From contig NZ_JADOVI010000002.1 in assembly GCF_015752155.1 (NCBI RefSeq), forward strand, positions 1 through 64,000: 64,000 nucleotides of DNA, written 5' to 3'. The notes below the pieces were generated by a model. That model searched no databases. It was given only the letters and a program-made list of their open reading frames with translations, and had not been told where the DNA came from. This document shows positions 51,637 to 62,770 of the stretch, piece after piece; within the stretch, counting starts at the first letter, position 1, and the number at the start of each line of letters is the position of its first letter. Both the position numbers and the translations under genes were made by a program. The DNA comes from Cryobacterium sp. MP_M3 (lineage in GTDB: Bacteria > Actinomycetota > Actinomycetes > Actinomycetales > Microbacteriaceae).

Positions 51637-52758
51637 ATGGACGCCATCGACCGGTTCGCGGAGGGCTTCCTCGAGGAGCCCGGCTACCTCGACTACGCCC
51701 GGGTCGGGCCGATGTCCGCGTCGGTCGTCGCCGAGACCCTCGGCCAGAGCGAGGTGCTCTCCCGCGTCCGCTACGGCAGCCTCGCGCACCTGCATGAGCA
51801 GGACGAACGGCTGCGCACCGCGGTCGCGCAGGCCACGGGATTCCGTGCCGACCAGGTCGTCTGCGAGCCGAACACCACCACCGGGATCATGCAGGCCATG
51901 TTCGGCCTGACCGGTGCGGTGCTCCTGTCGCCAAACGACTTCCCGACCGTTCCCTTCGCCGCCGTGCGGGCCGCCGAGGCCCTGCGCGTGGTCGAGCCGG
52001 TCTGGCTGGCGACCGAGCACGGCAGGGTCACGCCCGGCGAGATCAGGGAGCAGCTCACCCCGGCCACCGTCGCCGTCGCGGTCTGCCTGGTCGACTCCCG
52101 CACGGGTCACCGGGCCGACCTCGACGGCATCCGCCAGGTCATCGGTGACCGTCTGCTGATCGTCGACGCCATCCAGGGCTTCGGGATCGTCGACGCCCCC
52201 TACGAGGTGGCGGATGTCGTCGCCTCCGGGGGCCAGAAATGGACCAGGGCAGGCTGGGGCACCGGGTTCCTCGCCCTGAGCGACCGGGCGGTGGAGCGGC
52301 TGGTGCCGGTCTTCTCCGGTTTCGCCGGCACCGACACCGCCGAGCCGTGGGATGAGGTGCTGCCGCCGAGCCGGAGCGCCAACGCATTCCGGGTGAGCAA
52401 TGGAGACCCGATCGCCCAGGCGAGGTTCGCCGCCGCCCTCGACGACGTCGCCCAGGTCGGTATCGGCCGGATCGAGGCCGCGGTCGCCGTGAACGTGTCG
52501 GAGCTGATCGACCTGGCCGACGAGTTCGCAATCCCGGTCGTCTCCTCACGGGACGAGCGGGAACGGGCCGGCATCGTGGTGCTCGAACCGCCCAAGGCCC
52601 AGCTGACCGTGCTGACCGCGGCCCTGCACAACCACGGGGTGACGGCCACCACCCGGGGCGGAACGGTGCGGCTCTGCGCCCACGCCGTGCTCTCGGTCGA
52701 CACGGTCGACATGCTCCGAGGGGCGTTCACGTCGTATGCCACCGCGGCGATCTACTGA
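51637..52758 (+). CDS. Aminotransferase class V-fold PLP enzyme
   Basis: The 373-residue protein is of the cysteine desulfurase/kynureninase fold. The PLP lysine lies in ASGGQKWTRAGWGTGF (Lys201), and the aspartate that holds the cofactor lies in LLIVDAIQGFG. No active-site cysteine loop of desulfurases is evident, so I would not call it a NifS. It follows uppS by 7 bases and ends in TGA. The substrate is unknown. Confidence 0.83.
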   Translation: MDAIDRFAEGFLEEPGYLDYARVGPMSASVVAETLGQSEVLSRVRYGSLAHLHEQDERLRTAVAQATGFRADQVVCEPNTTTGIMQAMFGLTGAVLLSPNDFPTVPFAAVRAAEALRVVEPVWLATEHGRVTPGEIREQLTPATVAVAVCLVDSRTGHRADLDGIRQVIGDRLLIVDAIQGFGIVDAPYEVADVVASGGQKWTRAGWGTGFLALSDRAVERLVPVFSGFAGTDTAEPWDEVLPPSRSANAFRVSNGDPIAQARFAAALDDVAQVGIGRIEAAVAVNVSELIDLADEFAIPVVSSRDERERAGIVVLEPPKAQLTVLTAALHNHGVTATTRGGTVRLCAHAVLSVDTVDMLRGAFTSYATAAIY

Positions 52759-52977
52759 ACCGGCGTTTTCGTGGGGAACGCCGACGACCCGGTGACGGAT
52801 TGATTAACGTCTGATATCAATGGGCGTGTCGGACTTCCCCTGGAACCCTTCGGAAAGTAGCGTCACATCCATCAGGTATAGCGCCTGGTCGAGACGGCCA
52901 CATAAGTACGGCTCGAGACCTTAGTGGCCAGCTCGCAAACACAATCCGCGCCTTTCGAGGCCGGGGTGGGAGTGGTT

Positions 52978-54327
52978 GTGACCGCTAATCAGATCGACCA
53001 AAAAGGTTCGCACCGAAGCATCACCGGGGCAGACCAAGCCGAGTGCACGTACGTGCTTGACACCTCCGTCCTCCTGTCCGATCCCAAGGCGATCTTCCGT
53101 TTCGCGGAGCACGCGGTCGTGCTCCCCGTCGTCGTGATCGCGGAACTCGAGTCCAAGCGCAACGACCCGGAGATCGGGTATTTCGCCCGCCAGGCCCTGC
53201 GGCTCCTCGATGAGCTGCGGGTCAAGCACGAACGACTCGACTTCCCGATCCCGGTCGGTGAGGGCGGCAGCCTGCGGGTGGAACTGAACCACTCCAACAT
53301 GTCGGTGCTCCCGTCCGGGCTGCAGCTCGGCGACAACGACTCGCGCATCCTGGCCGTGGCGATGAACCTCGCCAACGACGGGCTCAACGTGACCGTCGTC
53401 TCCAAGGACCTCCCGCTGCGGGTCAAGGCGGCGTCGATCGGACTCCTCGCCGACGAGTACCGGCACGAGCTCGCGGTCGACTCCGGCTGGACAGGGATGG
53501 ACGAGATCACCCTCGGTTCCAACCAGATCAACGAACTGTACGAGAACGAGGTCATGCACACCCGGCTCGTGCAGGACATGCCCGTCAACACGGGCCTGGT
53601 CATCCACTCCGACCGTGGCTCCGCCCTCGGGCGGGTCACCGGCAAGGGTGAGATGAAGCTCGTGCGCGGCGACCGGGACGTCTTCGGGCTGAAGGGCCGG
53701 TCGGCCGAGCAGCGCCTGGCCATCGACCTGCTGCTCGACCCGGAGATCGGCATCCTGTCGCTCGGGGGGCGAGCCGGTACGGGTAAGTCGGCGCTCGCCC
53801 TGTGCGCGGGCCTCGAGGCCGTGCTGGAGCGCCAGCAGCACCGCAAGATCATGGTCTTCCGGCCGCTCTACGCGGTCGGCGGGCAGGAGCTGGGTTACCT
53901 TCCCGGCGACGCGAACGAGAAGATGAGCCCGTGGGCTCAGGCGGTCTTCGACACGCTCGGGGCCATCGTCTCGGAGAACGTGCTCGAGGAGGTCCTCGAC
54001 CGCGGCATCCTCGAGGTGCTGCCGCTCACGCACATCCGCGGCCGTTCGCTGCATGACGCGTTCGTGATCGTCGACGAGGCGCAGTCCCTGGAGCGGAACG
54101 TGCTGCTCACGGTGCTCAGCCGGATCGGGCAGAACTCCCGGGTCGTGCTCACCCACGACGTCGCCCAGCGGGACAACCTCCGGGTCGGCCGCTTCGACGG
54201 GGTGGCCTCGGTGATCGAGACGTTGAAGGGGCATCCGCTGTTCGCACACATGACGCTCACCCGGTCGGAGCGCAGCGCGATCGCCGCGCTCGTCACGGAG
54301 ATGCTCGAGGGCAACGAACCCGCCTGA
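52978..54327 (+). CDS. PIN-PhoH fusion ATPase/ribonuclease (PhoH2 type)
   Basis: The 449-residue protein joins an N-terminal PIN nuclease domain ([41 protein letters not shown]) to a C-terminal PhoH ATPase with Walker [11 protein letters not shown] and Walker [14 protein letters not shown]. PhoH2 proteins unwind and cut RNA. I prefer GTG 52978 because GGGAG lies six bases upstream; GTG 52924 is open too but adds residues of no clear family match. Confidence 0.92.
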   Translation: MTANQIDQKGSHRSITGADQAECTYVLDTSVLLSDPKAIFRFAEHAVVLPVVVIAELESKRNDPEIGYFARQALRLLDELRVKHERLDFPIPVGEGGSLRVELNHSNMSVLPSGLQLGDNDSRILAVAMNLANDGLNVTVVSKDLPLRVKAASIGLLADEYRHELAVDSGWTGMDEITLGSNQINELYENEVMHTRLVQDMPVNTGLVIHSDRGSALGRVTGKGEMKLVRGDRDVFGLKGRSAEQRLAIDLLLDPEIGILSLGGRAGTGKSALALCAGLEAVLERQQHRKIMVFRPLYAVGGQELGYLPGDANEKMSPWAQAVFDTLGAIVSENVLEEVLDRGILEVLPLTHIRGRSLHDAFVIVDEAQSLERNVLLTVLSRIGQNSRVVLTHDVAQRDNLRVGRFDGVASVIETLKGHPLFAHMTLTRSERSAIAALVTEMLEGNEPA

Positions 54328-54340
54328 GGACCGCGCCCGT

Positions 54341-54398
54341 CGACTTCGACGGAGATTCTGCTGACACATGCGTTCAGCCGGAATCTCCGTCGGAGTCG
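54341..54398. terminator. Large inverted repeat between convergent phoH and fumC
   Basis: Arms at 54,341-54,364 and 54,374-54,398 pair through CGACGGAGATTC and GAATCTCCGTCG, with GCTGA/TCAGC closing near the loop and a few mismatches. It is placed to stop transcription from both sides. Confidence 0.65.
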
Positions 54399-54410
54399 CA
54401 GGCCGGGCGG

Positions 54411-55826
54411 CTACCGGGCCTGGGGCGGACGGGTCATGCTGAGCACGTCGAGCGCCGTGTCGAGCTGCTCGAGGGTGACCTCGCCGCGGTCGACGAAGCC
54501 GAGGTCGATGACCGACTCGCGCACCGTCATCCCCTGTGCCACGGAGTGCTTGGCGACCTTCGCGGCTGCCTCGTAGCCGATCACCCGGTTGAGCGGGGTG
54601 ACGATCGCGGGCGACGACTCGGCCAGGGCGCGGGCGCGCTCGAGGTTCGCGGTGAGGCCGTCGATGGTCTTGTCGGCCAGCACGCGGGTCGCGTTGGAGA
54701 GCAGGCGGATCGACTCGAGCAGTGCCGTGCCCATCACGGGGATGGCCACGTTCAGCTCGAACGAGCCCGACGCGCCGGACCACGCGATGGTGGCGTCGTT
54801 GCCGATGACCCGCGAGCAGACCATGAGCACGGCCTCGGGGATGACCGGGTTCACCTTGCCCGGCATGATCGAGGAGCCGGGCTGCAGGTCGGGGATGTGC
54901 AGTTCGCCGAAGCCTGTGTTGGGTCCGGAGCCCATCCAGCGCAGGTCGTTGCAGACCTTGGTGAGGCTGACCGCGATCGTGCGGAGGGCGCCGGATGCGT
55001 CGACGAGGCCGTCGCGGTTCGCCTGCGCCTCGAAGTGGTCCCGGGCCTCGGTCACGGGCAGCTCGGTCTCCTCGACGAGGAGCTCGATCACGAGCTGCGG
55101 GAACCCGGCCGGCGTGTTGATGCCGGTGCCGACGGCGGTGCCGCCGAGCGGGACCTCGGCGACGCGGGGGAGTGCGGTGCGCACGCGTTCGATTCCCAGC
55201 CGCATCTGGCGGGCGTAGCCGCCGAATTCCTGGCCGAGGGTGACCGGGGTGGCGTCCATCAGGTGGGTGCGGCCGGCTTTGACGGCGCCGGCCCAGAGCA
55301 CGGCTTTCTCCTCGAGGGCGACGGCGAGGTGGTCCAGCGACGGGATCAGGTCGTCGATCAGTGCGCTCGTCACGGCGATGTGCACCGAGGTGGGGAAGAC
55401 GTCGTTGGAGGACTGGGACGCGTTCACGTGGTCGTTGGGGTGCACCGGGCGGCCCAGGCTGCGCGTGGCGAGGGTGGCGAGCACCTCGTTCATGTTCATG
55501 TTCGAGGACGTGCCGCTGCCGGTCTGGTACACGTCGATCGGGAACTCGCCGTCGTAGCGGCCGGTGATGACCTCGTCGGCGGCGGCGGCGATCGCGTCGG
55601 CGATGTCCTGGTCGAGCACGCCCAGGCGCGCATTGGCCAGGGCCGCGGACTTCTTGATCCGGGCGAGGGCCGCGATCTGCGCGGGCTCCAGCACGGAGCC
55701 CGAGATCGGGAAGTTCTCGACGGCGCGCTGGGTCTGGGCGCCGTAGAGGGCGGACGCAGGGACCCGCACCTCGCCCATCGTGTCGTGTTCGATCCGGAAG
55801 CCGGCTTCAGCGGTCTTGTCCACCAC
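54411..55826 (-). CDS. fumC: Class II fumarate hydratase
   Basis: The 471-residue protein starts [20 protein letters not shown]. It has the family signature [11 protein letters not shown] and the substrate regions [14 protein letters not shown] and [12 protein letters not shown]. It interconverts fumarate and malate in the TCA cycle and needs no iron-sulfur cluster. It starts with GTG 55826. Confidence 0.96.
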   Translation of the reverse strand: MVDKTAEAGFRIEHDTMGEVRVPASALYGAQTQRAVENFPISGSVLEPAQIAALARIKKSAALANARLGVLDQDIADAIAAAADEVITGRYDGEFPIDVYQTGSGTSSNMNMNEVLATLATRSLGRPVHPNDHVNASQSSNDVFPTSVHIAVTSALIDDLIPSLDHLAVALEEKAVLWAGAVKAGRTHLMDATPVTLGQEFGGYARQMRLGIERVRTALPRVAEVPLGGTAVGTGINTPAGFPQLVIELLVEETELPVTEARDHFEAQANRDGLVDASGALRTIAVSLTKVCNDLRWMGSGPNTGFGELHIPDLQPGSSIMPGKVNPVIPEAVLMVCSRVIGNDATIAWSGASGSFELNVAIPVMGTALLESIRLLSNATRVLADKTIDGLTANLERARALAESSPAIVTPLNRVIGYEAAAKVAKHSVAQGMTVRESVIDLGFVDRGEVTLEQLDTALDVLSMTRPPQAR

Positions 55827-55906
55827 GGTGTGTATTACCTTTCGATTGTGAGACGGGGAGCTGGGAAAAGGAGTCGCGGCAGGTCACCCGCGGCTGGGCA
55901 GGCGGA

Positions 55907-56560
55907 TCAGACCACGCCGACGACGATGTCGGGCACGGCCCGGCCCTCGAGCAGCCGGTAGTTCGCCCCGACGATAGCCAATGTACCTTCTGCGACGGCG
56001 GCGCTGATCATCTCTGAACGTTCGAGGAGCTCGGCGACCGTGTCGCGCAGGTGTTCCCGGCCGACGGCGAGGGCGTCGACGCTGTGCGGGTCGATTGGAG
56101 TCGCATCCGTCGCCCCGCTCACCCGGCGCACCGCCGGCACGATCTTCTCGATGATCTTCGCGATGTGCACGGGCAACGGCTGGGCGTCGGGCGCCTGGGA
56201 GTCGATGGCGGCGCGCACGGCACCGCACCCGTCGTGGCCGAGCACGAGGATGAGCGGCACCTGCAGCACCGCGACGGCATATTCGAGCGAACCGAGAACC
56301 GAGTCCGAAATGACCTGGCCGGCGTTGCGCACCACGAACAGGTCGCCGAGGCCCTTGTCGAAGATGATCTCCGCGGCCAGGCGCGAGTCGCTGCAGCCGA
56401 AGAGGGCCGCGTCGGGGGTCTGCACGAAGGCGATCTCGGCCCGCCGGTCCACGTCCTGTCGCGGATGCAGCGGCTCACCGTTGACGAAGCGCTCGTTCCC
56501 GCGCTGGAGCTCGTTCCAGACCCTCGCCGGGGTGGATGCGTTGTCGTCGTTTCCGGTCAT
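55907..56560 (-). CDS. Beta-class carbonic anhydrase
   Basis: The 217-residue protein has the zinc-site motifs FGCSDSR (Cys56, Asp58, Arg60) and LGHDGCGA (His109, Cys112). It interconverts CO2 and bicarbonate. Its start sits on the stop of the DUF4245 gene (AAAATGATGACC), and GGAGG favours the second ATG. It is the last gene of the operon xseA-xseB-DUF4245-CA. Confidence 0.93.
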   Translation of the reverse strand: MTGNDDNASTPARVWNELQRGNERFVNGEPLHPRQDVDRRAEIAFVQTPDAALFGCSDSRLAAEIIFDKGLGDLFVVRNAGQVISDSVLGSLEYAVAVLQVPLILVLGHDGCGAVRAAIDSQAPDAQPLPVHIAKIIEKIVPAVRRVSGATDATPIDPHSVDALAVGREHLRDTVAELLERSEMISAAVAEGTLAIVGANYRLLEGRAVPDIVVGVV

Positions 56561-57225
56561 CATTTTCCTCCGGTGGTGGTGGCATTGGCCGTGATCTGGT
56601 CGGCGAGCACTGCGGCGAGCTCGGCGAATTCGGCCTCCGTCGCCGTTCCGACGAGGAGGTAGGTGCTTGTTCCGGCCTCCGTGACCAGGGCGTAGTCGAA
56701 GTTGCCGCGGTCTTTCTCCGGGGCCGTGTTGCGGTAGACGTCCCAGGTGACGCCGTCGATGGTGACGGTGTCGCCGGCCGGGGCGTTCTTCAACTGTGCG
56801 GCGACCCAGGACGGGTTCGCGCCGAGACCCTGGGTGAGCCCGATGAACTCGTTTCCGGGCGTGAGCAGGCCGATGTACCAGGACGGGATCTTGTCCGAGC
56901 CGCCGAGGCGCCACTGCGCGGCGTTGGCCCGCCACCCGGTGGGGAGATCGGGCACCAGCAGTGGTTCGTCGATCCCGGTCTGCACCTGCGCGGCCACCGT
57001 GGCGAAGTCGACCGGGCGGTCCAGCGGGGCCTCGCTGCGCGGCACGAGCAGCACCAGCACGAGCACGGCGCCGACGGTCACCAGCAGCGACAGCACCAGG
57101 TTGTTCACGGTTTTCCGGGCCCGGTAGTTGCGGGAGTTCTCGGCCAGCCGGGTCCTCGTCTCCTCGGGGGTCTCCGGGCGGCCGAGTTCGGCGACGACGC
57201 GGGGTGCCCGTTTGGCGGGACTCAT
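56560..57225 (-). CDS. DUF4245 family membrane protein
   Basis: The 221-residue protein has a cytosolic start ([20 protein letters not shown]), one membrane helix ([20 protein letters not shown]) and an external domain ([25 protein letters not shown]-like [13 protein letters not shown]). DUF4245 is an actinobacterial family often placed with xseAB and fumarase; its role is not known. It starts in the ATGA overlap with xseB. Confidence 0.85.
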   Translation of the reverse strand: MSPAKRAPRVVAELGRPETPEETRTRLAENSRNYRARKTVNNLVLSLLVTVGAVLVLVLLVPRSEAPLDRPVDFATVAAQVQTGIDEPLLVPDLPTGWRANAAQWRLGGSDKIPSWYIGLLTPGNEFIGLTQGLGANPSWVAAQLKNAPAGDTVTIDGVTWDVYRNTAPEKDRGNFDYALVTEAGTSTYLLVGTATEAEFAELAAVLADQITANATTTGGK

Positions 57226-57464
57226 CCGGCGGATGCGGCGGTGTCGGCCTGGCCGGCGCGCGCGGCGTCCAGCCTCGCCTTCGCGCCGATCAGCCACTCC
57301 TCGCAGCGTCGGGCCAGTGCTTCGCCGCGTTCCCAGAGCGCGAGCGACTCCTCCAGGGTCGAGGATCCCTGCTCGAGGGCGTTCACGACGCGCACGAGTT
57401 CGTCCCGGGCCTGTTCGTAGCTCAGCGCGGAAAGGTCGTCTGCGGGCGAGGTCATGGCATCCAT
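57222..57464 (-). CDS. xseB: Exodeoxyribonuclease VII small subunit
   Basis: The 80-residue protein has the typical helical hairpin [20 protein letters not shown], then [20 protein letters not shown]. It wraps the large subunit and is needed for exonuclease VII activity. It begins one base after the xseA stop and overlaps DUF4245 by 4 bases. ATG 57455 is an alternative start. Confidence 0.94.
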   Translation of the reverse strand: MDAMTSPADDLSALSYEQARDELVRVVNALEQGSSTLEESLALWERGEALARRCEEWLIGAKARLDAARAGQADTAASAG

Positions 57465-57465
57465 T

Positions 57466-58719
57466 CTATTTCGACGCGATCAGGTCGGCGGTGTCGCCGG
57501 CGGTGTCGGCCGCGCTGTCGTCTGCGGTGGCCGACACGGTGCCGTCGGCGAGGGTGATCAGGAGTCTCGTGGCGTCCGGGGCCTGGTCGGGGCGGCGAAG
57601 CACGTGGCCGTCGGGGAGCTGCACGATGGCGTACCCGCGGTCGAGCGTGCCCTGGGGGGAGAGGGTGCGCAGCTGGGAGCGCAGGTCGACGATGGCGGCG
57701 GCGGCGCGCTCCACCACCCGGTCGACGAGTTCGGTGCCGCGGGCGACATAGCGGGTGAGGTCTTCGGCGCGGGAGTCGATGATCCAGTCCCGGGAGCTGA
57801 GCACGGGGCGGGAACGGAGCTGGCCGATCCGGTCGATCTCGGTGGCGACGATTCCGGTCAGGCGGGTGCTGATCCGGGCGCGGGCCTGCTGCACCCGGTT
57901 GAGCTCGTCGGAGACGTCGGGCACGACGCGCTTGGCGGCATCCGTCGGCGTCGACGCGCGCAGGTCGGCGACCTCGTCGAGCAGCGGCCGGTCGGCCTCG
58001 TGGCCGATCGCGCTGACCAGGGGGGTCGCGCAGGCCGCCGCCGCCCGGAGCACCTTCTCGTCGTTGAAGCCGAGCAGGTTCTGGAAGTCGCCGCCGCCGC
58101 GGGCCACGATGATCACATCGACCTCAGGGTCGGCGTCGAGGGCCTGGATGGCCGCGGTCACCTCGTTCACCATCCGGTCGCCCTGCATGGCCGCGTAGTG
58201 GATGCGGAAGTTCACGGCCGGCCAGCGCAACTGGGCGTTGCGGATGACGTCCTTCTCCGCGTCGGAGTCCTTGCTGGTGACCAGGCCGATGCAATGGGGG
58301 AGGAACGGGAGCGGCACCTTGCGGGAGGCGTCGAACAGGCCCTCCCCGGCCAGCTGCTTGCGCAGCCGCTCGAGCCGTTCGAGCATGTCGCCGAGGCCCA
58401 CGTGGCGCAGCTCGAACACCTGCATCGTGAGCGTGCCGCCCTTGACCCAGTAGTTGGGTTTGACCAGGGCGATCACTCGGTCGCCCTGCTTGAACTCGTC
58501 GGTGAGCCGGGCCTTCACGGAGGACCACACGGTGAAGCCGACGGTGGCGTCCTCGGTCAGGTCCTTGAGCTTGCCGTAGACGTTCCCGCCGCTGACGCCC
58601 CACTGGGTGATCTCGCCCTCGACCCAGGCGGTGCCGAGCCGTTCGATGTAGCCGCGGATCTTGTTCGCCAGCAGTGCGACCGGCCACGGGGTCTCGACGG
58701 TGGGGGGTGCATCCTGCAT
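57466..58719 (-). CDS. xseA: Exodeoxyribonuclease VII large subunit
   Basis: The 417-residue protein has an N-terminal OB-fold ([20 protein letters not shown]), the catalytic domain motifs [38 protein letters not shown] and [20 protein letters not shown], and a coiled C-terminus. With XseB it degrades single-stranded DNA. It is divergent from ispH. Confidence 0.95.
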   Translation of the reverse strand: MQDAPPTVETPWPVALLANKIRGYIERLGTAWVEGEITQWGVSGGNVYGKLKDLTEDATVGFTVWSSVKARLTDEFKQGDRVIALVKPNYWVKGGTLTMQVFELRHVGLGDMLERLERLRKQLAGEGLFDASRKVPLPFLPHCIGLVTSKDSDAEKDVIRNAQLRWPAVNFRIHYAAMQGDRMVNEVTAAIQALDADPEVDVIIVARGGGDFQNLLGFNDEKVLRAAAACATPLVSAIGHEADRPLLDEVADLRASTPTDAAKRVVPDVSDELNRVQQARARISTRLTGIVATEIDRIGQLRSRPVLSSRDWIIDSRAEDLTRYVARGTELVDRVVERAAAAIVDLRSQLRTLSPQGTLDRGYAIVQLPDGHVLRRPDQAPDATRLLITLADGTVSATADDSAADTAGDTADLIASK

Positions 58720-58756
58720 CGATCGTTCCTCCCACAGCGCGTCAGCGCTGCACGCT

Positions 58757-58762
58757 TAGACT
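58757..58762 (+). promoter_or_regulatory. -10 box for a leaderless ispH transcript
   Basis: TAGACT ends 6 bases before the GTG start at 58769 and no ribosome-binding site is seen between them. The arrangement matches the ones at 5068 and 45207. The -35 is not clear. Confidence 0.45.
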
Positions 58763-58768
58763 GGCAGC

Positions 58769-59848
58769 GTGACTATTAGTATGGATTCGCCCGTAATCGG
58801 CCTTGGCATGCCACGTATCCCGAGCGCACGCAACAGGCTCAAGGATACCCCCGTCGACGGAACGAAGCGGGTGCTGCTGGCGGCGCCGCGCGGCTACTGC
58901 GCCGGAGTGGACCGCGCCGTGATCGCCGTGGAGAAGGCCCTCGACCTGTACGGCGCGCCCGTTTACGTACGCAAACAGATCGTGCACAACGTGCACGTCG
59001 TCTCCGAACTGGAAAAGAAGGGTGCCATCTTCGTCGAGGAGGTGGACGAGGTGCCGACCGGCTCCCACATCGTTTTCAGCGCCCACGGTGTCTCGCCGGC
59101 GGTCGTCAACGCCGCCGCCGACCGCGGCCTGCTCGCGATCGACGCGACCTGCCCCCTGGTGACCAAGGTGCACCGCGAGGCCGTGCGCTTCGCCAGGGAC
59201 GACTTCGAGATCCTCCTGATCGGCCACGAGGGCCATGAAGAGGTCGAGGGCACCGCGGGGGAGGCCCCCGAGCACACCACCCTCGTCGGCAGCCCCGATG
59301 AGGCCGACACCATCCAGGTACGCAATCCCGAGAAGGTCGTCTGGCTCTCGCAGACCACCCTCAGCGTGGACGAGACCATGGAGACCGTGCGCCGCCTGCG
59401 GGCGCGCTTCCCGCTGCTGCAGGACCCGCCGAGCGACGACATCTGCTACGCCACCCAGAACCGGCAGGTCGCGATCAAGAAGATCGCGGAGGACTCCGAC
59501 CTCGTGATCGTGGTCGGTTCGGCGAACTCGTCCAACTCGGTGCGACTGGTCGAGGTGGCCCTGGAGTACGGCGCCCGGGCTGCCTACCGGGTCGACTTCG
59601 CCAGCGAGGTCAAGCAGGAGTGGCTCGACGGTGTGGTCACCGTCGGGGTGACGAGCGGGGCATCCGTGCCGGAGGAGCTCGTGCACGAACTGCTCGTGGC
59701 GCTCGAGGACGCCGGCTACGGCAGCGTCGAGGAGGTCAAGACGGCCGAGGAAGACCTGCTGTTCTCGCTCCCCAAGGAACTGCGCAAGGACCTCGCCGGC
59801 AACGAGGACGCTCGCGGGCTCGGCGGCCGGGTCACCCGCGCCGAATAG
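58769..59848 (+). CDS. ispH: 4-hydroxy-3-methylbut-2-enyl diphosphate reductase
   Basis: The 359-residue protein has the three cysteines for the [4Fe-4S] cluster: Cys44 ([11 protein letters not shown]), Cys128 ([11 protein letters not shown]) and Cys226 ([10 protein letters not shown]). It makes IPP and DMAPP in the last step of the MEP pathway. The tail beyond about residue 335 is lineage-specific. It starts with GTG, probably on a leaderless transcript. Confidence 0.96.
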   Translation: MTISMDSPVIGLGMPRIPSARNRLKDTPVDGTKRVLLAAPRGYCAGVDRAVIAVEKALDLYGAPVYVRKQIVHNVHVVSELEKKGAIFVEEVDEVPTGSHIVFSAHGVSPAVVNAAADRGLLAIDATCPLVTKVHREAVRFARDDFEILLIGHEGHEEVEGTAGEAPEHTTLVGSPDEADTIQVRNPEKVVWLSQTTLSVDETMETVRRLRARFPLLQDPPSDDICYATQNRQVAIKKIAEDSDLVIVVGSANSSNSVRLVEVALEYGARAAYRVDFASEVKQEWLDGVVTVGVTSGASVPEELVHELLVALEDAGYGSVEEVKTAEEDLLFSLPKELRKDLAGNEDARGLGGRVTRAE

Positions 59849-59887
59849 ACGAGGGACGAAGGCCGGCTCTCGCGGTGCGCCGCCGGT

Positions 59888-59905
59888 CCGGCCCGTCAGG
59901 GCCGG
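59888..59905. terminator. Hairpin between convergent ispH and the DUF6264 gene
   Basis: CCGGCCC and GGGCCGG form a perfect 7-bp stem around GTCA. It lies 40 bases after the ispH stop and 10 bases from the opposing stop. There is no clear T-run. Confidence 0.5.
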
Positions 59906-59914
59906 CCACTGGAG

Positions 59915-60466
59915 TCACGGCTGGCTGTAGAAAGTGAGCAGCGTCGGGTCGGTGGCCAGGATGACCGACATGAACACGAAGATCACGACGAAGGCGACGA
60001 CGGCGCCGATCAGCGGCAGGTAGAAGGCGCGCTTGCCGCGGACGAGCAGCAGAATCGCTCCGGCCGCGGAGGCGAGCCAGACCGCTGCCTCCGTGAAGCT
60101 CCCGGCGGTGATCAGCCCGGCCACCGAGGCGGCAGGGGTGTAGTCCCCGAGGTCCTGCTGCGTGTAGAGCATCTGCACAGCCTGGGGGAGGGCGCCGAGC
60201 ACCCCGATCGCGAAGAACGTGGCCAGGAGCCCGAAGACGAGCAGGGCGAGCGTGACGGGCCGGTCCCAGGCTGGCACGGTTCCGCGCGCCCGGGCGGCCG
60301 GGTTCGGGCCGGACGTCGGCGTAGCCGACGGAACCGGCGGGACGGCGTCGGGGGCCGGAGTCCAGCTCCAGCCCTCCGGCGCCAGTTCGCCGTATCGCGG
60401 GCGTGGCCGGGAATCCTCGGGCGGGGTCCCCGCTGGCGTGGACAGAGGATTCTCGGCCATCGTCAT
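59915..60466 (-). CDS. DUF6264 family membrane protein
   Basis: The 183-residue protein has a proline-rich cytosolic part with RPRYGELAPEGWSWTP, typical of DUF6264, then four membrane helices (VTLALLVFGLLATFFAIGVL and later ones). The function is unknown; the family is found in Microbacteriaceae. The start is ATG 60466 or, two codons on, 60460. It is 8 bases downstream of fbaA. Confidence 0.8.
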   Translation of the reverse strand: MTMAENPLSTPAGTPPEDSRPRPRYGELAPEGWSWTPAPDAVPPVPSATPTSGPNPAARARGTVPAWDRPVTLALLVFGLLATFFAIGVLGALPQAVQMLYTQQDLGDYTPAASVAGLITAGSFTEAAVWLASAAGAILLLVRGKRAFYLPLIGAVVAFVVIFVFMSVILATDPTLLTFYSQP

Positions 60467-60474
60467 CCCGGGTG

Positions 60475-61500
<1,026 letters not shown>

Positions 61501-61690
61501 TGTTTAGTCTCCTCGGTTGAACCGTTTCGGTCCTTCAATACTATCGAGGGAGGGTCGCCGGGCGTACGAGACCGTGAGGCCGGTTCGGTATCGTCGGGCG
61601 CTAGGCTGAAGGCGGCAGCGCTGATCCACCAGCGCCGGCCCAAAGACGGGTCACGCCACTGCCGCACTCTTCGTCCGGGAAGGACCATCT

Positions 61691-62677
61691 GTGAACAGCC
61701 CCGAAATCGCCCCCAATTTCACCCATCCCGACCGAAACCTGGCCATGGAGCTGGTGCGCGCGACCGAGGCGGCCGCGATTCGCGCGGTTCCGTTCATCGG
61801 CCGCGGCGACAAGAACGCCGCAGACAAAGCGGCCGTCGACGCCATGCGCGTCTTCCTCGGCACCGTCAACTTCGACGGCCTCATCGTCATCGGTGAGGGC
61901 GAAAAAGACGAAGCGCCCATGCTCTTCAACGGCGAGCGGGTCGGCAACGGCCGCGGCCCGGCCTGCGACATCGCCGTCGACCCGATCGACGGCACCAGCC
62001 TCACCGCCGCCGGCCGCCAGAACGCCCTGTCCGTGATCGCGGTCTCCTCCCGCGGCACCATGCTCGACGCGTCATCCGTTTTCTACATGGACAAGATCGT
62101 CACCGGCGCCGCCGGTCGCGGAGCCGTCAGCCTCGATGCGTCGATCGGCGACAATATTCGCGAGCTCTCGAAGAAGACCGGCAAGCCGGTCGGTGAAATG
62201 GTCCTCGCCGTGCTCGACCGGCCGCGCCACGCCGGACTGATCGACGAAATCCGCAGCGCCGGCGCCGGAACCCGGCTGATGAGCGACGGCGACGTCGCCG
62301 GCGGAATCAACGCGGCCCGTTGGGAGACGCGCATCGACATGTGCGTCGGCATCGGCGGCAGTCCCGAGGGCATCACCACCGCGTGCGCGCTCAAGGCCAT
62401 CGGCGGGTACATGCAGGGGCGACTCGCCCCGAAGGATGACGCGGAGCGTGCCGGCGGCATTGCGGCCGGTCTCGACATCGACAAACTGCTCGAGCTCGAC
62501 GACATGGTCAGCGGCGACAACACGTTCTTCGTGGCGACCGGCGTCACCGATGGCGGGCTCGTCGACGGCGTGCGCCGCCAGGGCCCCATCATCCGCACCG
62601 AGAGCATCGTGCTGCGCTCGAAGTCGGGAACCACCCGTCGCGTGATCGCGGAGCACCTCGCCTCGAAGTGGCTCTAG
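61691..62677 (+). CDS. glpX: Class II fructose-1,6-bisphosphatase
   Basis: The 328-residue protein has the metal and substrate motifs IGEGEKDEAPMLFNGE, DPIDGTSLTAAGRQNA and CVGIGGSPEGITTACALKAI. It removes the 1-phosphate of fructose 1,6-bisphosphate, the committed step of gluconeogenesis in actinobacteria. The GTG start at 61691 lies close after an unclear ribosome-binding site. Confidence 0.95.
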   Translation: MNSPEIAPNFTHPDRNLAMELVRATEAAAIRAVPFIGRGDKNAADKAAVDAMRVFLGTVNFDGLIVIGEGEKDEAPMLFNGERVGNGRGPACDIAVDPIDGTSLTAAGRQNALSVIAVSSRGTMLDASSVFYMDKIVTGAAGRGAVSLDASIGDNIRELSKKTGKPVGEMVLAVLDRPRHAGLIDEIRSAGAGTRLMSDGDVAGGINAARWETRIDMCVGIGGSPEGITTACALKAIGGYMQGRLAPKDDAERAGGIAAGLDIDKLLELDDMVSGDNTFFVATGVTDGGLVDGVRRQGPIIRTESIVLRSKSGTTRRVIAEHLASKWL

Positions 62678-62718
62678 CCTCCGATTCCCGGCGGCCTGCC
62701 TGCCGGGTGCCGGCCTGA

Positions 62719-62758
62719 AACGACGAGAGTCGCCGCGCGAGCGGCGACTCTCGTCGTT
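62719..62758. terminator. Perfect 18-bp hairpin between convergent glpX and rmuC
   Basis: AACGACGAGAGTCGCCGC (62,719-62,736) and its exact complement (62,741-62,758) enclose the tetraloop GCGA. It is a strong bidirectional terminator, 12 bases from the rmuC stop, with short A and T runs on the two sides. Confidence 0.88.
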
Positions 62759-62770
62759 AACCGGTCCGCG

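Noticed and set aside
51637..52758. Cysteine desulfurase (NifS/SufS) assignment
   Set aside because: The PLP fold fits, but I do not see the active-site cysteine loop, and no Fe-S assembly genes are adjacent.
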